DNA of 64,000 nt from the NCBI GenBank assembly GCA_023630585.1, contig CM042552.1, positions 20,022,569 through 20,086,568 on the forward strand. The letters run 5' to 3'. Positions 35,821 to 47,217 of the stretch are shown here, piece after piece. The notes beneath the pieces were generated by a model. The model saw only the letters and a program-made list of their open reading frames with translations. It was not told the DNA's origin and searched no databases. The stretch's first letter is position 1. The number at the start of each line of letters is the position of its first letter. Source of the DNA: Cranoglanis bouderius (taxonomy: Eukaryota > Chordata > Actinopteri > Siluriformes > Cranoglanididae). A program made the position numbers and the translations under genes.

Positions 35821-36537
35821 CTCTGCTAACATCACACACCGACAGGCGCATTCATGATGTCGTTCAGACTGATCCTGCTCATATGAAAGTACAAAATACC
35901 GGGCTCGATATGCTCGAGTCGGCACCATGGACCGATCCTGGGCTTGGTTGGGAATGTGGCTTATAATAATCACAGATTTGCTTTCACATGCAGTAGAAGA
36001 ATACCTTCGGTATACCTTGTACATGGAGGCTTGCGAAATTGGAGGCACTAGGTTCATCCATTTGCTTGAAGAACAGTGCATTTTGGATGCTTGTCATGTC
36101 ATCGTGCGGGAATACCTGCAAACCGAGAGCCGTCCTCGTATAAATAGATTTAGCACCATAGGGGTGAACTAATTACAGCACTCCGGTCCAGTGAGAGTCT
36201 GGTTTTATACATCAATAAAGGTGTTCCATCTCCTCCGCTGGCCATTACAACCCTTACCAATCTTGAAAAAGGAGGCAATGTGACAAGTCGAACCGGTCAC
36301 GTTACTCGGATAGCTTCAACACCTGATGCGAGCCCCAGATCACCCTTTCCCAGGGGACCGGGGATTGGTTCTCCAAATGTACAGAAGATCCGATTCCACC
36401 AAAGGTCCAGGAAACACCTGTATCCCAATACATCTCCAAATGCAACCCTCCTTCTTGGTTGGACCGCCGACTGTTTTCACTGTACAATATATAATCTAGT
36501 GTAAATATCAGGTCTTTAGAAGCTACCTTAAGTCTTG
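35821..36537. other. unrecognised unique stretch
   Basis: Balanced composition with short open frames on both strands, a TATAAATAG at 36140 and AATAAAGG at 36213. No recognisable domain. It may be an unclassified transposon relic. Confidence 0.25.
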
Positions 36538-36907
36538 TAAGCGCTGTTGAATTCTCGATTCTGATTGGTCAGAAGGTGTAACAGCACCGCAAGGTTTATT
36601 TCAGTGCACTTTTTCTAATGCGTTATGGTTTCAGTAGTAACATGGGGACTTGTACGGGCGGACGCTCCACGTAAACAGATTTCAAAACGTGTGTAACTGT
36701 TGTAACGGTGAAGCTTTCCGTTAGGAGATGTTTATTTAACATTTATGAAAGGAGTCTCCAGTGTCAGAGCTTTGTAAGTTTTCCGACATCTTAAGGACAG
36801 AGGAGTTATGCGCTATATACGGTTGCTTGGTAACATGGCTGTTAATACTGTTTATACCATTTATAACGACATTCCACAAACATTAAGCGTAACCGTAAAT
36901 GGATAAA
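36538..36907 (+). repeat. interspersed repeat family A, forward
   Basis: Opens GCGCTGTTGAATTCTCGATTC and TGATTGGTCAGAAGG, then TTATGGTTTCAGTAGTAAC, ATGAAAGGAGTCTCCAGTG near 36745 and ACATTAAGCGTAACCGTAAATGG, and is cut at GATAAAAA by the telomere-type tract. Confidence 0.75.
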
Positions 36908-36941
36908 AATTAGGGTTAGGGTTAGGGTTAGGGTTAGGGTT
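36908..36941 (+). repeat. interstitial telomeric repeat (TTAGGG)n
   Basis: Five or six perfect TTAGGG units followed by a T-run, inside what should be the family A element: the sequence before it is GTAAATGGATAAAAA and the sequence after is TTAATTAATAAAAAG. Confidence 0.95.
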
Positions 36942-37200
36942 TTTTTAATTAATAAAAAGTTTCTTTCCGTGTTGTTAATGTGCAACTGTTTGCTCTTTTC
37001 CTTTAAACAGCAGCCAGTAATTGTTTTCTTTCCTACTTAAAGCACATGGGATGGTTTTTTTTATCCTATTATTTTTGTAACACAAGCATTTTGTAGCTCG
37101 TGATATTTCTGGATTTTTTTTTTTTTTTGCTTTCTTTCATCAGGCTTGCGTGTGAAAGCCCTGCTGCCGACAACAGCAACAATTTTGTTGCTGTGCCTCA
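36942..37200. other. AT-rich spacer
   Basis: T-rich sequence with a T-run at 37117-37129; nothing recognised. Confidence 0.4.
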
Positions 37201-37695
37201 GTGTGAAAGCTCGGGTATTTAGTCACCGCAGAAAGGTTCTGCTTGCCTGCACATGCGCTAGCTGCTAATTGAGTGAGGCTTGAACTAAGGAGGCAATCCT
37301 CCACAGCCTGGCTGTGCGCTGCGTTCTTCCCTTTACCAAAAACTGTCAGTGTTAATCAAGCCTCATCTCTTAACACCAGGAGAAGAGGCGAAGATTAATA
37401 TTCCGGCCGAAACAGATGATAAATCATTTGTACATAATTAGCGCTCAGCAAGGTTATAGCTGACACGAATTTTTATCTTAATTACAGGGGAAATTTGTTC
37501 CATTAATTTAATTTGTTGCGCACGGACGAGCCTGCGCCTAACAAAGTTAATCTTACACCTGTCAGCCAGGAGCCAAGGTAGCCCTTTTTTGCGACCCGGG
37601 GAGATTCAATTGAAATTCAGACGGCCTGCCAAGACCACGTTCACCTCGCACCTGTGAGTTTTATCGGTTTAGAATCTCAAACGGACACTTTGTCA
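37201..37695. promoter_or_regulatory. strongest candidate conserved noncoding element
   Basis: Nearly 500 nt without simple repeats. Motif-dense text includes GGCGAAGATTAATATTCC, TACATAATTAGCGCTCAGC, TATCTTAATTACAGG, CCATTAATTTAATTTG, AGATTCAATTGAAATTC and TTACACCTGTCAGCC. AT-rich homeodomain cores mixed with GC-rich words, and no frame, are the classic look of a vertebrate developmental enhancer. Conservation cannot be checked here. Confidence 0.45.
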
Positions 37696-38155
37696 AGAAG
37701 GTGTTTTGAAAAATCTTTGTTGTGATGTTCTCGTGTGGACTGCGGCACAAATCAAATCAAACAACTCCATTCAAAGCAAGACTACTAAATTATTTACTGT
37801 ACCAGAGACAAAGCATTCTCATCTCTCTCTCATGTTTTGTCTCATGCAAACCATCATTATTGTTCAAAGCAACCCAACAAATTCAAACACCTTTTGATAT
37901 TCCGTGTGATCCAGTACCCTATTTTGAAAATGTTTGTGCGCAGGAAGATGTAATGACTTTGCTTAGTATGCAAACAGGCAGGAAGGTCAATTCAATACAT
38001 AATAGACAGTACAACGATCATAAAGTACATTTCTATGCCAAGACTGCCCCCTGGTGGACAAAAAGGTTCGTTTTCATTTTACGCTGTCTTTAGGCCTGTG
38101 CTTTACATTCTGAAATGTAATGTATATTTTCTCATAAACAGTTCTCTTGACCTGG
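37696..38155. other. unassigned sequence
   Basis: Unique sequence with two overlapping open frames of no recognisable family. CTGCCCCCTGGTGG near 38043 resembles a CTCF core (CCNNNAGRTGG-like). No gene called. Confidence 0.35.
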
Positions 38156-38156
38156 C

Positions 38157-38555
38157 TTCTAGGACTGGCCGATATAATAATAATAATATTGATATCATGA
38201 TAAATTATGTCACGATACACTTTTCGGAGACATTACGGGTATCGTGATATCTTTTGATAATTTTTTTTTATATATACATATATATATATAATGCGATGTT
38301 AAATCTTTGTACATAATTCAAAATATATTATATGCTTGTAAATGTATACAGATTTTTCTCCTTTTCAGTTGGATTTTTGTTTTTTCCTGAAACGTTTTTC
38401 CCATTAGATTTCTTAGAAAAAAATTTTTCTAAAAACACTGTATTGTTGGGAAATGCTTCGCAAATTATATATCACAATACATGTCGTGCATCTTAGGAAT
38501 GCGTCTGAGAATCGCGATATGATGTTTTTATCACATCGCCCACACCTACAGTATT
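38157..38555. mobile_element. hAT-like MITE of the 'GGGCGATAT' type
   Basis: The left end TAGGACTGGCCGATATAATA and right end TCACATCGCCCACACCTAC are degenerate inverted complements. Interior ATTATGTCACGATACAC, TATCGTGATATC and GAATCGCGATATGATG show the typical CGATA-rich self-complementary body. It has no ORF. Confidence 0.65.
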
Positions 38556-38890
38556 GATAAAGCAAAGGTATATGCTGCATTTCGAGCATTTAACTCATTT
38601 AACACGTCATTTTGTGCATTAATTTTCTCACTTCCTTTCAACGATTCGAGAATTTACACGTAACCTGAACATTCCTTGAAGCACATACCTGTCTCCTCTT
38701 CCTGTTTGTCTATTAAAACTCCTCACTTCCTGACTTCTCACCTCTTCCTGCATTATCGGTCCACTCCTGAATTTTCTGAACAAAAGAATTGTAAAGCGTT
38801 AATTATAAAAGCTGCACGAATCCAAACGAATACACAAAAGCAGCAAAGAACTAAAACGTGAACGTTATCAGCACATCCCAAAGCTTTATA
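38556..38890. other. unassigned sequence
   Basis: Unique AT-leaning sequence; nothing recognised. Confidence 0.4.
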
Positions 38891-39215
38891 TTCGTCTTAT
38901 ACCACAGCAGTTTCCCGATGACTGCGTTATATCATTCATTAAAGAACGACATGTTGTACTTTTTATCCGTTTAATGTTGCGGAATGCAGTTCTTCTTATC
39001 ACTGTACATTGTAGCAGCCATAAACAGTCGTTCCCTGTCTTTTTTTTCTCTCTCTCTTGAAGTTAATAATAGGCAGCTTGTTATGTTACAGAGAAACCGC
39101 AAACTCTTCTGCCCTAAAGAATGTTACAAAGCGCCGACACCGGAGACTCCTTCCATGAAATGTTACATAAACGTCTCCTCACACAAGGAGACACAATAGA
39201 AGGAAATCGGAACTA
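38891..39215 (-). repeat. interspersed repeat family A, reverse
   Basis: TATACCACAGCAG near 38899, TTTTATCCGTTTAATG, GTAGCAGCCATAAACAG, CAGAGAAACCGCAAAC, CGGAGACTCCTTCCATG near 39141 and AAACGTCTCC. Confidence 0.75.
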
Positions 39216-40055
39216 CTGCCAAAAAATAAGCAGACGATAAAGAATAACAGAAATTTGGCGTAAAGTACTGAATACATTCCTTGAAAAGTTTTGAAAAGGT
39301 TTCAGATCACATTGAATTGAAAGTACGGTTTTATTTAGGAATTTATCTGATTAGATACAGATATTTAGATACAGATATTTAGATATAGATTTTAGCCACC
39401 AGATGTGGTTTGTTATGTAAAGATTTTGACTTTTTTTTCTGCTAAAAATGTCTCTCAGCACCAGTGTAGACCTGCAGCACCATCTCCTGGTGGAACGCTT
39501 ATCCACAATCTGATCAGATTCCATCGTTCTATCAGTTATCAAAGAATACGTTGGCTTTCTGAGAATTCGCTTTAATTGTAATGCATATTGATATTGACAT
39601 ATAAATTTTCTAAATACAAGTTCAGTTGAGAACAAAAATGCCTTTATGTAATATACCAATACAGATAATATACAAACATGAAGTAATGTGGAAGAAATAA
39701 AAGTTCTTTTTTTGCATAATTGTAAAACTTGTGCATCCACCCCCCCCCTCCCCCCCAGTACAAATAAAAACGTTGTTAATGGCATTTTTATTCTTCGTAT
39801 TTTCGCATTTTTCCGTTAATGCTCTTTTCGTGTCAGGATCATGTCGAGAGCGCGATGTGACTGAATTCAAAGCCAATCAGGAATCGATACAGCGGGCCAC
39901 TTTTACTCCATCAGAAATGTACAAATGGTAAGCGAGCGTAACATTCAGCGCTGGCAGGTGGTAAAGTCAACACTGTGGCCACTGTTTTAAACAATCCCTG
40001 AGACGGACTTTAAACCGGAAAATAAAAACAAAACAATCATTATGCTACTAACATG
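39216..40055. other. unassigned sequence
   Basis: AT-leaning unique sequence. CAGCACCATCTCCTGGTGG near 39475 is a CTCF-like word. C-run at 39740-39758. The first TTTTATT (minus-strand AATAAA) downstream of radil that I can see lies near 39785. Confidence 0.35.
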
Positions 40056-42091
40056 TGAAATAGGAAAGAAGTGCATAGGATTGCAAGAGAAGTGACGTAA
40101 CAAGATAAAATAACAGAGATGAGAACGGGAGAGAAGCGTGAACAGACGATACGAAATATATAAACGATAGAGAAGTCAGAAGAGAAAGCAGATAAAACAA
40201 AATCAAAAAGAAAGAAAAGGGAACGAAACCAAACGAAATAACTGGCAAGAGAAAACAGAGGAAACAAAATAAAACAAATGAACGGAAAAGGACAGACGAA
40301 ACAAATTTAAAAAGAGAACAGAACAGAAACGTGAACAGATGAAACAAAATAAAAACAGAAGACGTGAGAAAGAGCAGAAAGAGCTAAAAAAAAAAGAGAG
40401 AACAGATTAAATAATAAAAGAGAATATGAAAGAGAAAAACAGACGAAACAAAATAAAGAAGAGAAAAACAGGCAACAACAAAAAAAAACAAACAAAGAAA
40501 ATGGACAAAACATCATTAAAAAACAGAAGGGAAAATGAGAGAAAACAGGTGAAACTAAATAAAAAAAGAGAAGAGAAGAGAAGAGAAGAGAAGAGAAGGC
40601 AAACAAAACAAAATAAAAAACAGAAAAGATGAGACAAAATAAAAGTGAGGAGACGAGAAAATAAAAAAAATAAGCGAAGAGAAAGAACGAGAACAGAAAG
40701 AACAAGAGAAAGAACGAGAAGAGAAGAGGAGAAGGGACAGAACGAGAAAAGAGAAAGAAAGAGAAGAGACAGAACGAGAAAAGAGAAAAAATGAGAAGAG
40801 AAGAGAAAGAATGAGAAGAGAAGAAACGTGAAAAGAGAAAGAATGAGAAGAGAAGAGAAGAGATGAGAAGAGAAGAGAAGAGAAGATATGAGAAGAGAAG
40901 AGGAGAGAAGAGAAAGAACGAGAAGAGAAGAGGAGAGAAGAGAAGAGAAGAGGAGAGAAGAGAAGATATGAGAAGAGAAGAGGAGAGAAGAGAAGAGGAG
41001 AGAAGAGAAGAGGAGAGAAGAGAAGAGGAGAGAAGAGAAGAGAAGAGAAGACAAGGCAAACAAAACAAAATAAAAAACAGAAAAGATGAGACAAAATAAA
41101 AGTGAGGAGACGAGAAAATAAAAAAATAAGCGAAGAGAAAGAACGAGAACAGAAAGAACAAGAGAAAGAACGAGAAGAGATGAGGAGAAGAGACAGAACG
41201 AGAAAAGAGAAAGAATGAGAAGAGAAGAGAAAGAATGAGAAGAGAAGAGAAAGAATGAGAAGAGAAGAAACGAGAAAAGAGAAAGAATGAGAAGAGAAGA
41301 GAAGAGATGAGAAGAGAAGAGAAGAGAAGATATGAGAAGAGAAGAGGAGAGAAGAGAAAGAACGAGAAGAGAAGAGGAGAGAAGAGAAGAGGAGAGAAGA
41401 GAAGAGGAGAGAAGAGAAGAGGAGAGAAGAGAAGAGGAGAGAAGAGAAGAGAAGAGGAGAGAAGAGAAGAGGAGAGAAGAGAAGAGGAGAGAAGAGAAGA
41501 TATGAGAAGAGAAGAGGAGAGAAGAGAAGAGGAGAGAAGAGAAGAGGAGAGGAGAGGAGAGAAGAGAAAGAACGAGAAGAGGAGAGGAGAGAAGAGGAGA
41601 GGAGAGGAGAGAAGAGAAAGAACGAGAAGAGGAGAGAAGAGAAGAGGAGAGGAGAGAAGAGGAGAGAAGAGAAGAGAAGAGGAGAGAAGAGGAGAGAAGA
41701 GAAGAGGAGAGGAGAGGAGAGGAGAGAAGAGGAGAGGAGAGGAGAGAAGAGAAAGAACGAGAAGAGGAGAGAAGAGAAGAGAAGAGGAGAGGAGAGAAGA
41801 GGAGAGAAGAGAAGAGGAGAGAAGAGAAGAGGAGAGAAGAGAAGAGGAGAGGAGAGAAGAGAAGAGGAGAGGAGAGGAGAGGAGAGGAGAGAAGAGAAGA
41901 GGAGAGAAGAGAAAGAACGAGAAGAGGAGAGGAGAGGAGAGAAGAGAAGAGGAGAGGAGAGAAGAGGAGAGAAGAGAAGAGAAGAGGAGAGAAGAGAAGA
42001 GGAGAGAAGAGAAGAGGAGAGGAGAGAAGAGAAGAGGAGAGAAGAGAAAGAACGAGAAGAGGAGAGGAGAGAAGAGAAGAGGAGAGAAGAG
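40056..42091. repeat. 2-kb polypurine tract with higher-order duplication
   Basis: Almost only A and G on the plus strand. The dense part from about 40560 is built from AGAAGAGGAG and GAAAGAACGAGAAG units. A landmark (CAGAAAAGATGAGACAAAAT) at 40621 recurs at 41078, a 457-nt offset, so a large block was duplicated. The long Leu/Ser frame on the minus strand and Glu/Arg frames on the plus strand are compositional artefacts. Confidence 0.92.
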
Positions 42092-42584
42092 AAATTTTCA
42101 TCCAGTGAACCGTTGATAATAAATACGTAAACTGAATACAGCTGTTTGTTCTTCTCACCACTCGTCTATCAGGTTACTGTTCAGTTCAGTTAACTTTACA
42201 TTCATGTACACAAAGAAGACCAGATGTTTTGTTTTTTTTTGTATTCATCCAAACTGATATGATAGAAATGTCTGTAAACAGGATATATTGTGTCTTTTGT
42301 TACATTTTGTTACATTTCTGTTAATGTTTTCATGATCATTTGCGTAACACTCCAGGCGAAGAGGAGGAGAGGAAGAGAAGACGACGCTGTGATGGTTGTT
42401 GTGTGAAAACCCCGTCGCTGTGCTACGGCTCTCTCCTGAGTGCAGTGCGAGGTTAACGAGAGGCGTCGCTGAGTGATTGTATCGATGTGCTTATTTCTCT
42501 TTATCCTCACCACGGAGAGGACGTTTCGGTTCGACTCGTTCTTCCGGAGCGCACACTCGAACCTCGAACCTCGTTCTTTCTCTC
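42092..42584 (-). other. radil 3' flank, likely 3' UTR
   Basis: Sequence immediately 3' of the radil stop. No canonical AATAAA or ATTAAA is visible on the minus strand here, so polyadenylation is either non-canonical (AATAAG-like text near 42484) or lies beyond the CU-rich tract. Confidence 0.4.
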
Positions 42585-42684
42585 TCAGCAGGAAGAGGCA
42601 CTGATCTTCTCCGACACTTCAGGATCCGACTTGGCCACGAGGAAACGGAGCCGTCCTCCGCCCAGTCTGATCAGATCCACGGCA
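42585..42684 (-). CDS. radil: radil coding exon 14: PDZ C-terminus and stop
   Basis: Encodes [20 protein letters not shown] and [12 protein letters not shown], then TGA. AVDLIR is the second PDZ helix and LRFLVAKSD its last strand. The acceptor is gctccttag|T, with a good pyrimidine tract. It completes a Ser codon split with exon 13. The extreme C-terminus differs from the mammalian one that I recall. The shadow ORFs on the plus strand here are not genes. Confidence 0.9.
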
Positions 42685-44125
42685 CTAAGGAGCAAAGGAA
42701 AAAGATGGAGAGACAGGTAGTTAAGAACGCCTCAGTCCGGAAGATGTCGGAAAAACGTTACAGCTTTAACTCTGTTGCAAAGCGCTGACACTGGAGACTC
42801 CTTCCATGAATGTTAAATATACTGTCTCCTTAACGAAAACTTCACGTTTTACTAAAAAAAAAACTTTAGTTGTTACTATAGAAACGATAACGTGTTAGAT
42901 TTCTAGATACTGACTGTACAGTGTGTGTTTGTAGCCTGATAAACGACAGGTGTGTCTGTTGTCGATACACTGTGGATCGTGACTTGCGTGTGAATATCTG
43001 AGAGACGGATATATGCGTGTGAAACCTCTGGTAATCGGCTCCGATGAGGCTTTTCCCGTTTACAGCCAGGATCCGGTCTCCGATGTGCAGCCGGCCGTCC
43101 GAAGCGGCCGGTCCGTCGGGGATCAGTGTGCGGATGTAGATCCCCGGTGAATTCAGAGGAGTGTGCTGTGAACAGAGGTTTTGGAGCCTAGGTGAAGTTT
43201 TCAGGATCAACTTTAGCATCGCAAAGTTTGCTACTAACTAAAAGAATGCAGAATGAGATTAAAAACATGGATGTTCATAAAGCCCTCGCTCCATATATCG
43301 CTCAGCTCTCTAGATGTAGCGCTTTAGCTCCATAGAGTTATTATTGCACCTAGTGGTCAAAATGGGAACTGCAACACATTCAAACAGAGGCCCATCGGGG
43401 CACGTATAACGCTGCCCCATGCTCGGGCTATATGAACGTTATCAGAAGAGGAGGAGCAGCGGACAGGACAGGGTTGCCAGTGTGGGTTGGTTCACACCGA
43501 ATTGGGATACTTTAAAAATACTCCACGGTCGCCAAGATCATGACGAGCAAACATGATCTTGGCAAACATGATGGGACCATGGGATGATGGGATGATGTTC
43601 AAAGTTTGGGATACACTTTATACCAAACCCTGACTGATATACTTTTGCAGAACTTTGTCCCTGACTTATTTGGTCATCGTGATGCTGTTTGTTCAGGTAT
43701 GTTCTCTAACAAATTTCCAGGGACAGGTGTATTTATATTGAGATCATGTGACACCTTTAATAGAACACACCTCACCTCCATTCAACTAATTATGTGACTT
43801 CTGATGGCACCGGAACGAATTTAGGGGTGTCACAGTAATGGGGGTGAATACTTTGTATTTATACTACTCTAATAATGGGTATTTAGGGATATATTAGAGT
43901 AGCAGTTACAGCACTTACGAGTCCGTCGATGAGTCCCATTCCGAGGCCATAGGGTCCTTTGTCCAAGTCCACTACAAAGACGGAACACACAGGGTCAGAG
44001 TTATTGCCCAGCGTCTGGGCCAGAGGGATGGGGAAAGGAAAGCCACACCCATTTAGAGGGCCTGGAGGAGGGGACACACACACACCCACACACACATGCA
44101 GAGTTTATAGTGTATATACACTCAT

Positions 44126-44164
<39 letters not shown>

Positions 44165-44227
44165 CATATACACACACACACACAAACAGAAAACATAATT
44201 TAAATGCGAGTCAGACACTCACAAAGA

Positions 44228-44291
<64 letters not shown>

Positions 44292-47175
44292 TTAGAGTCT
44301 GTGGCTAACCTTCAGTACCATTACTGATGTATCCGTTGATCTTCTTGTGCTCAGGAGTGGAGCGTGTACATCCGTTGGCCGGGATGCGCTCCTGCTGGGT
44401 GTGTTTAGCGTACGGAGTGTGTGTGAATTCGGGGTACAGGGGTGTGTTATGAGGAGTAAGCAGGCAGGACGGGTCCGGAGCGTGCCGGACGCTCGTTCCG
44501 TTTCTGTAATGTGGTGTCTGCGTTCGTTCTCTTGGTCTTTCCTCAGCTCCTGCGCCCTCTCCTCGTCCTCCGAGGGAAGAAATGCGCACTTCTCCTTCTC
44601 CCTCTCCACGCTGGGGAAAAAAAAGAAAAGTATATCCATATCACTGTATCATTTCAGAAAAGACTCGCAAGCTTACGTTATAAGCTTACATCCAGTCTGC
44701 GGTGTGGTGTCCGTAACATACTATACACATACTGTAACGAGACATTTATTTAACGTTTATGGAAGGAGTCTCCAGCGTCAGAGCTTTGTAACAGTCGGAG
44801 GTAAAAAGCTGTAACTTTGTGAATTTGTGCCAAAAAAAACAGCTGACTGCAAAGAAATGTTTTCGTTTTAGTTAGCAATTTTAGTTTATTTTGCTTTAAA
44901 AGACTATTAACACTAAGAGACCAGCGCTGTGTGAAAGAGCGCTTTCAGAGCCGCGGGTTGCGCATCGATATCCAATTCAACTCAGCTACTGAGGCTGGAG
45001 TTAAAACGTGGTGAGAAAACCTCCCAGCCGCTCCTGTAGACATCACATCCTCCGCCCACTGTTAAGCTATAAGGAGCTTCCATGCCATGCTTTGCACCCT
45101 CAGTTTCCATTCCTCGTCCGTATGAGTGCATAAATAGCGTAATATGATTCACAGGTTTATTATTTTGGACATTTAACGCACCAATTAATTTACTTTCGTC
45201 GGTAACAGTGTAACAAAAGCACTGAAGCTGGAAATGTAATTTGCAGCTTGTGTGTGTGTGGGTGTTAATTAAAAAAAATTTGTGACGTCCTGAAACGTCC
45301 TGTTTTCTGTTTTAATTACGGAAATGGTGACTAGTCGACTAAAACAGTATTCGTGGAAATCCTTGTCTGTTTATTTGGTCCATCACAGCGGAATTATGAA
45401 CGACTGCGAAAACAACTGCGATCCTGTGACCCATTATTACTTTCGTGATGATCTACAGAGCTGCAGGAGGAAATAAAGGTAGAAAATGCGCCTTAAATGC
45501 ATACAAAGGCTGAAAGAGGAATTGAAGTGTGTGTGTAACTGGTTCACATCAAATCATTTCATGGTGAATTATATTTTAATAAAACAACAGCAACAACAGC
45601 AGTAGAAATATTATATATGGTAGGACTTTAAACACAGGCGGTTAACCCGAACTGTCATAAAAACGTATGTAATTTTTAGAAATGGATGTACTTTGAGGTC
45701 ATTTTAAGGGGAGGTTAATGCTTTACACCTTAGAGGGAATGAAATGTGATTTAGTAAAAATGTCCAAAAATGCAGCTTTTCCCCATCCAGAGAAAACACC
45801 TTCTTACTACTGACCCCCAAAAGATTTTTTTATTTGATATGGAAGGATTGAAACAGGTCACTTGGGCCTAGACATGTGAGGGAAACACACCTGAATTTCC
45901 TGTCTGTCTGTGCTGCCATGGGTCTTGGTGCGGAGGCCCCACAGGAAGTGGCGGATGTAAAGCAGCTGTCTGTATATGCTGTCGTCTACACACTCGCTCT
46001 CCAGGTCCACCTTAAACCCAGCACTGGGTAACACGATGGGAGGGTGGTTATCAAAGCTCTCCAACAGATCCACTGTAACACACACACCCACAAATATAAC
46101 ATAATATAATAAATGACATCCTTAAACACTGGATATTGACCATCAAAATTCATAAAACATACGTACCTCATACTCTAGTCACCTTAAATCCACCTTTATC
46201 CCCCTTAAATCTTTGAGAGCGGCCAATTCTTTTGAATATTTATGCATTTGAACATTTACGATAGTAAACTTTTGGCCAAAGCACCAATGTCGACTGATTT
46301 AGACAAAGAGGACTGGCAGTAGGGGTCAGTCTTTTACTACTGTAGCACTCTGGATTTTGCCAGCTTGCTAACATGGCTGCCGTTAAATCGCCAGAAAGCG
46401 ATATGCTCAACATCAAATGAATCATGTTAAATGTTTACGGATTAAAAAAAAAATTGATTGGAAAATCACTCCATCGGTGATAGTCTGGTGTGATGCAGGC
46501 TACAACAGGACACAATGGGCAACCCCTCACCTGTCCTGTAAACGTAGGCTTCATCTTCGCTGCTTGGTTGCCAGGTTGGAACAGAACCCACCTCACCAGT
46601 CAGCTGGTACTGTGTTAGGATTCTGTGAAGCTGGACGGGTTTCAGAGACGGATGTTCCGCACGCAACACTTTCCAACTCATCTATACACACAAACACACA
46701 ATAAAAGAGCAGGAAATAGCTTCACTTAGAAGAACTAATCAAAACAGAGAGACTTGCAGAGCAAAGATGCGTAGTCTTTAATCTGGATTTAAATGTTTTG
46801 TTTACATTTTTACACCCAAACCCATTCTCTACATGGTTTAGTGTTTTCCTGCCGCACAGTTTGACTTGAAACACTAACCCCTAACCTTAACCCTAACGCT
46901 AACCCCTAACCCTCCAGTGCTCCTAAAACGTTTTGTATTGAGTACAAAAAAGCCCTAAACTTCTACATCAACAAGTTCACACACGGATTTTGGTGTAACC
47001 TGTGAGAGCTGTGAGGCGGGCGTGATGAGGATGGTAACCACGCTGCATAGTTTGGCAAAAAACTTCTGAGCGATCTGAGCCCGTCCTGCTCCTTTCGCCC
47101 AGTCTAGGAGCATCCGCAAACATGCTTGTATCTGTAATGCTTGGGAACGCTGGAACCAGCCCCTCACAGGACCTA

Positions 47176-47217
<42 letters not shown>

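Noticed and set aside
40407..42161. A 584-residue Leu/Ser/Phe open frame on the minus strand, and matching Arg/Glu frames on the plus strand
   Set aside because: It follows from the polypurine tract, which has almost no stop codons. The residues are pure composition, there is no domain and no plausible start context.
42477..42788. Two overlapping plus-strand frames across the last radil exon
   Set aside because: They are antisense shadows of exon 14 and of a family A fragment.
44292..44639. Minus-strand frame beginning MDILFFFF over exon 11
   Set aside because: The phases of exons 10 and 12 require another frame, which alone contains the conserved CLLTP linker. The N-terminal part is intronic pyrimidine tract.
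46866..46920. A second interstitial telomere tract at CCTAACCTTAACCC
   Set aside because: Only degenerate, irregular units; weaker than the clear tract at 36.9 kb, so noted only within the intron 8 entry.
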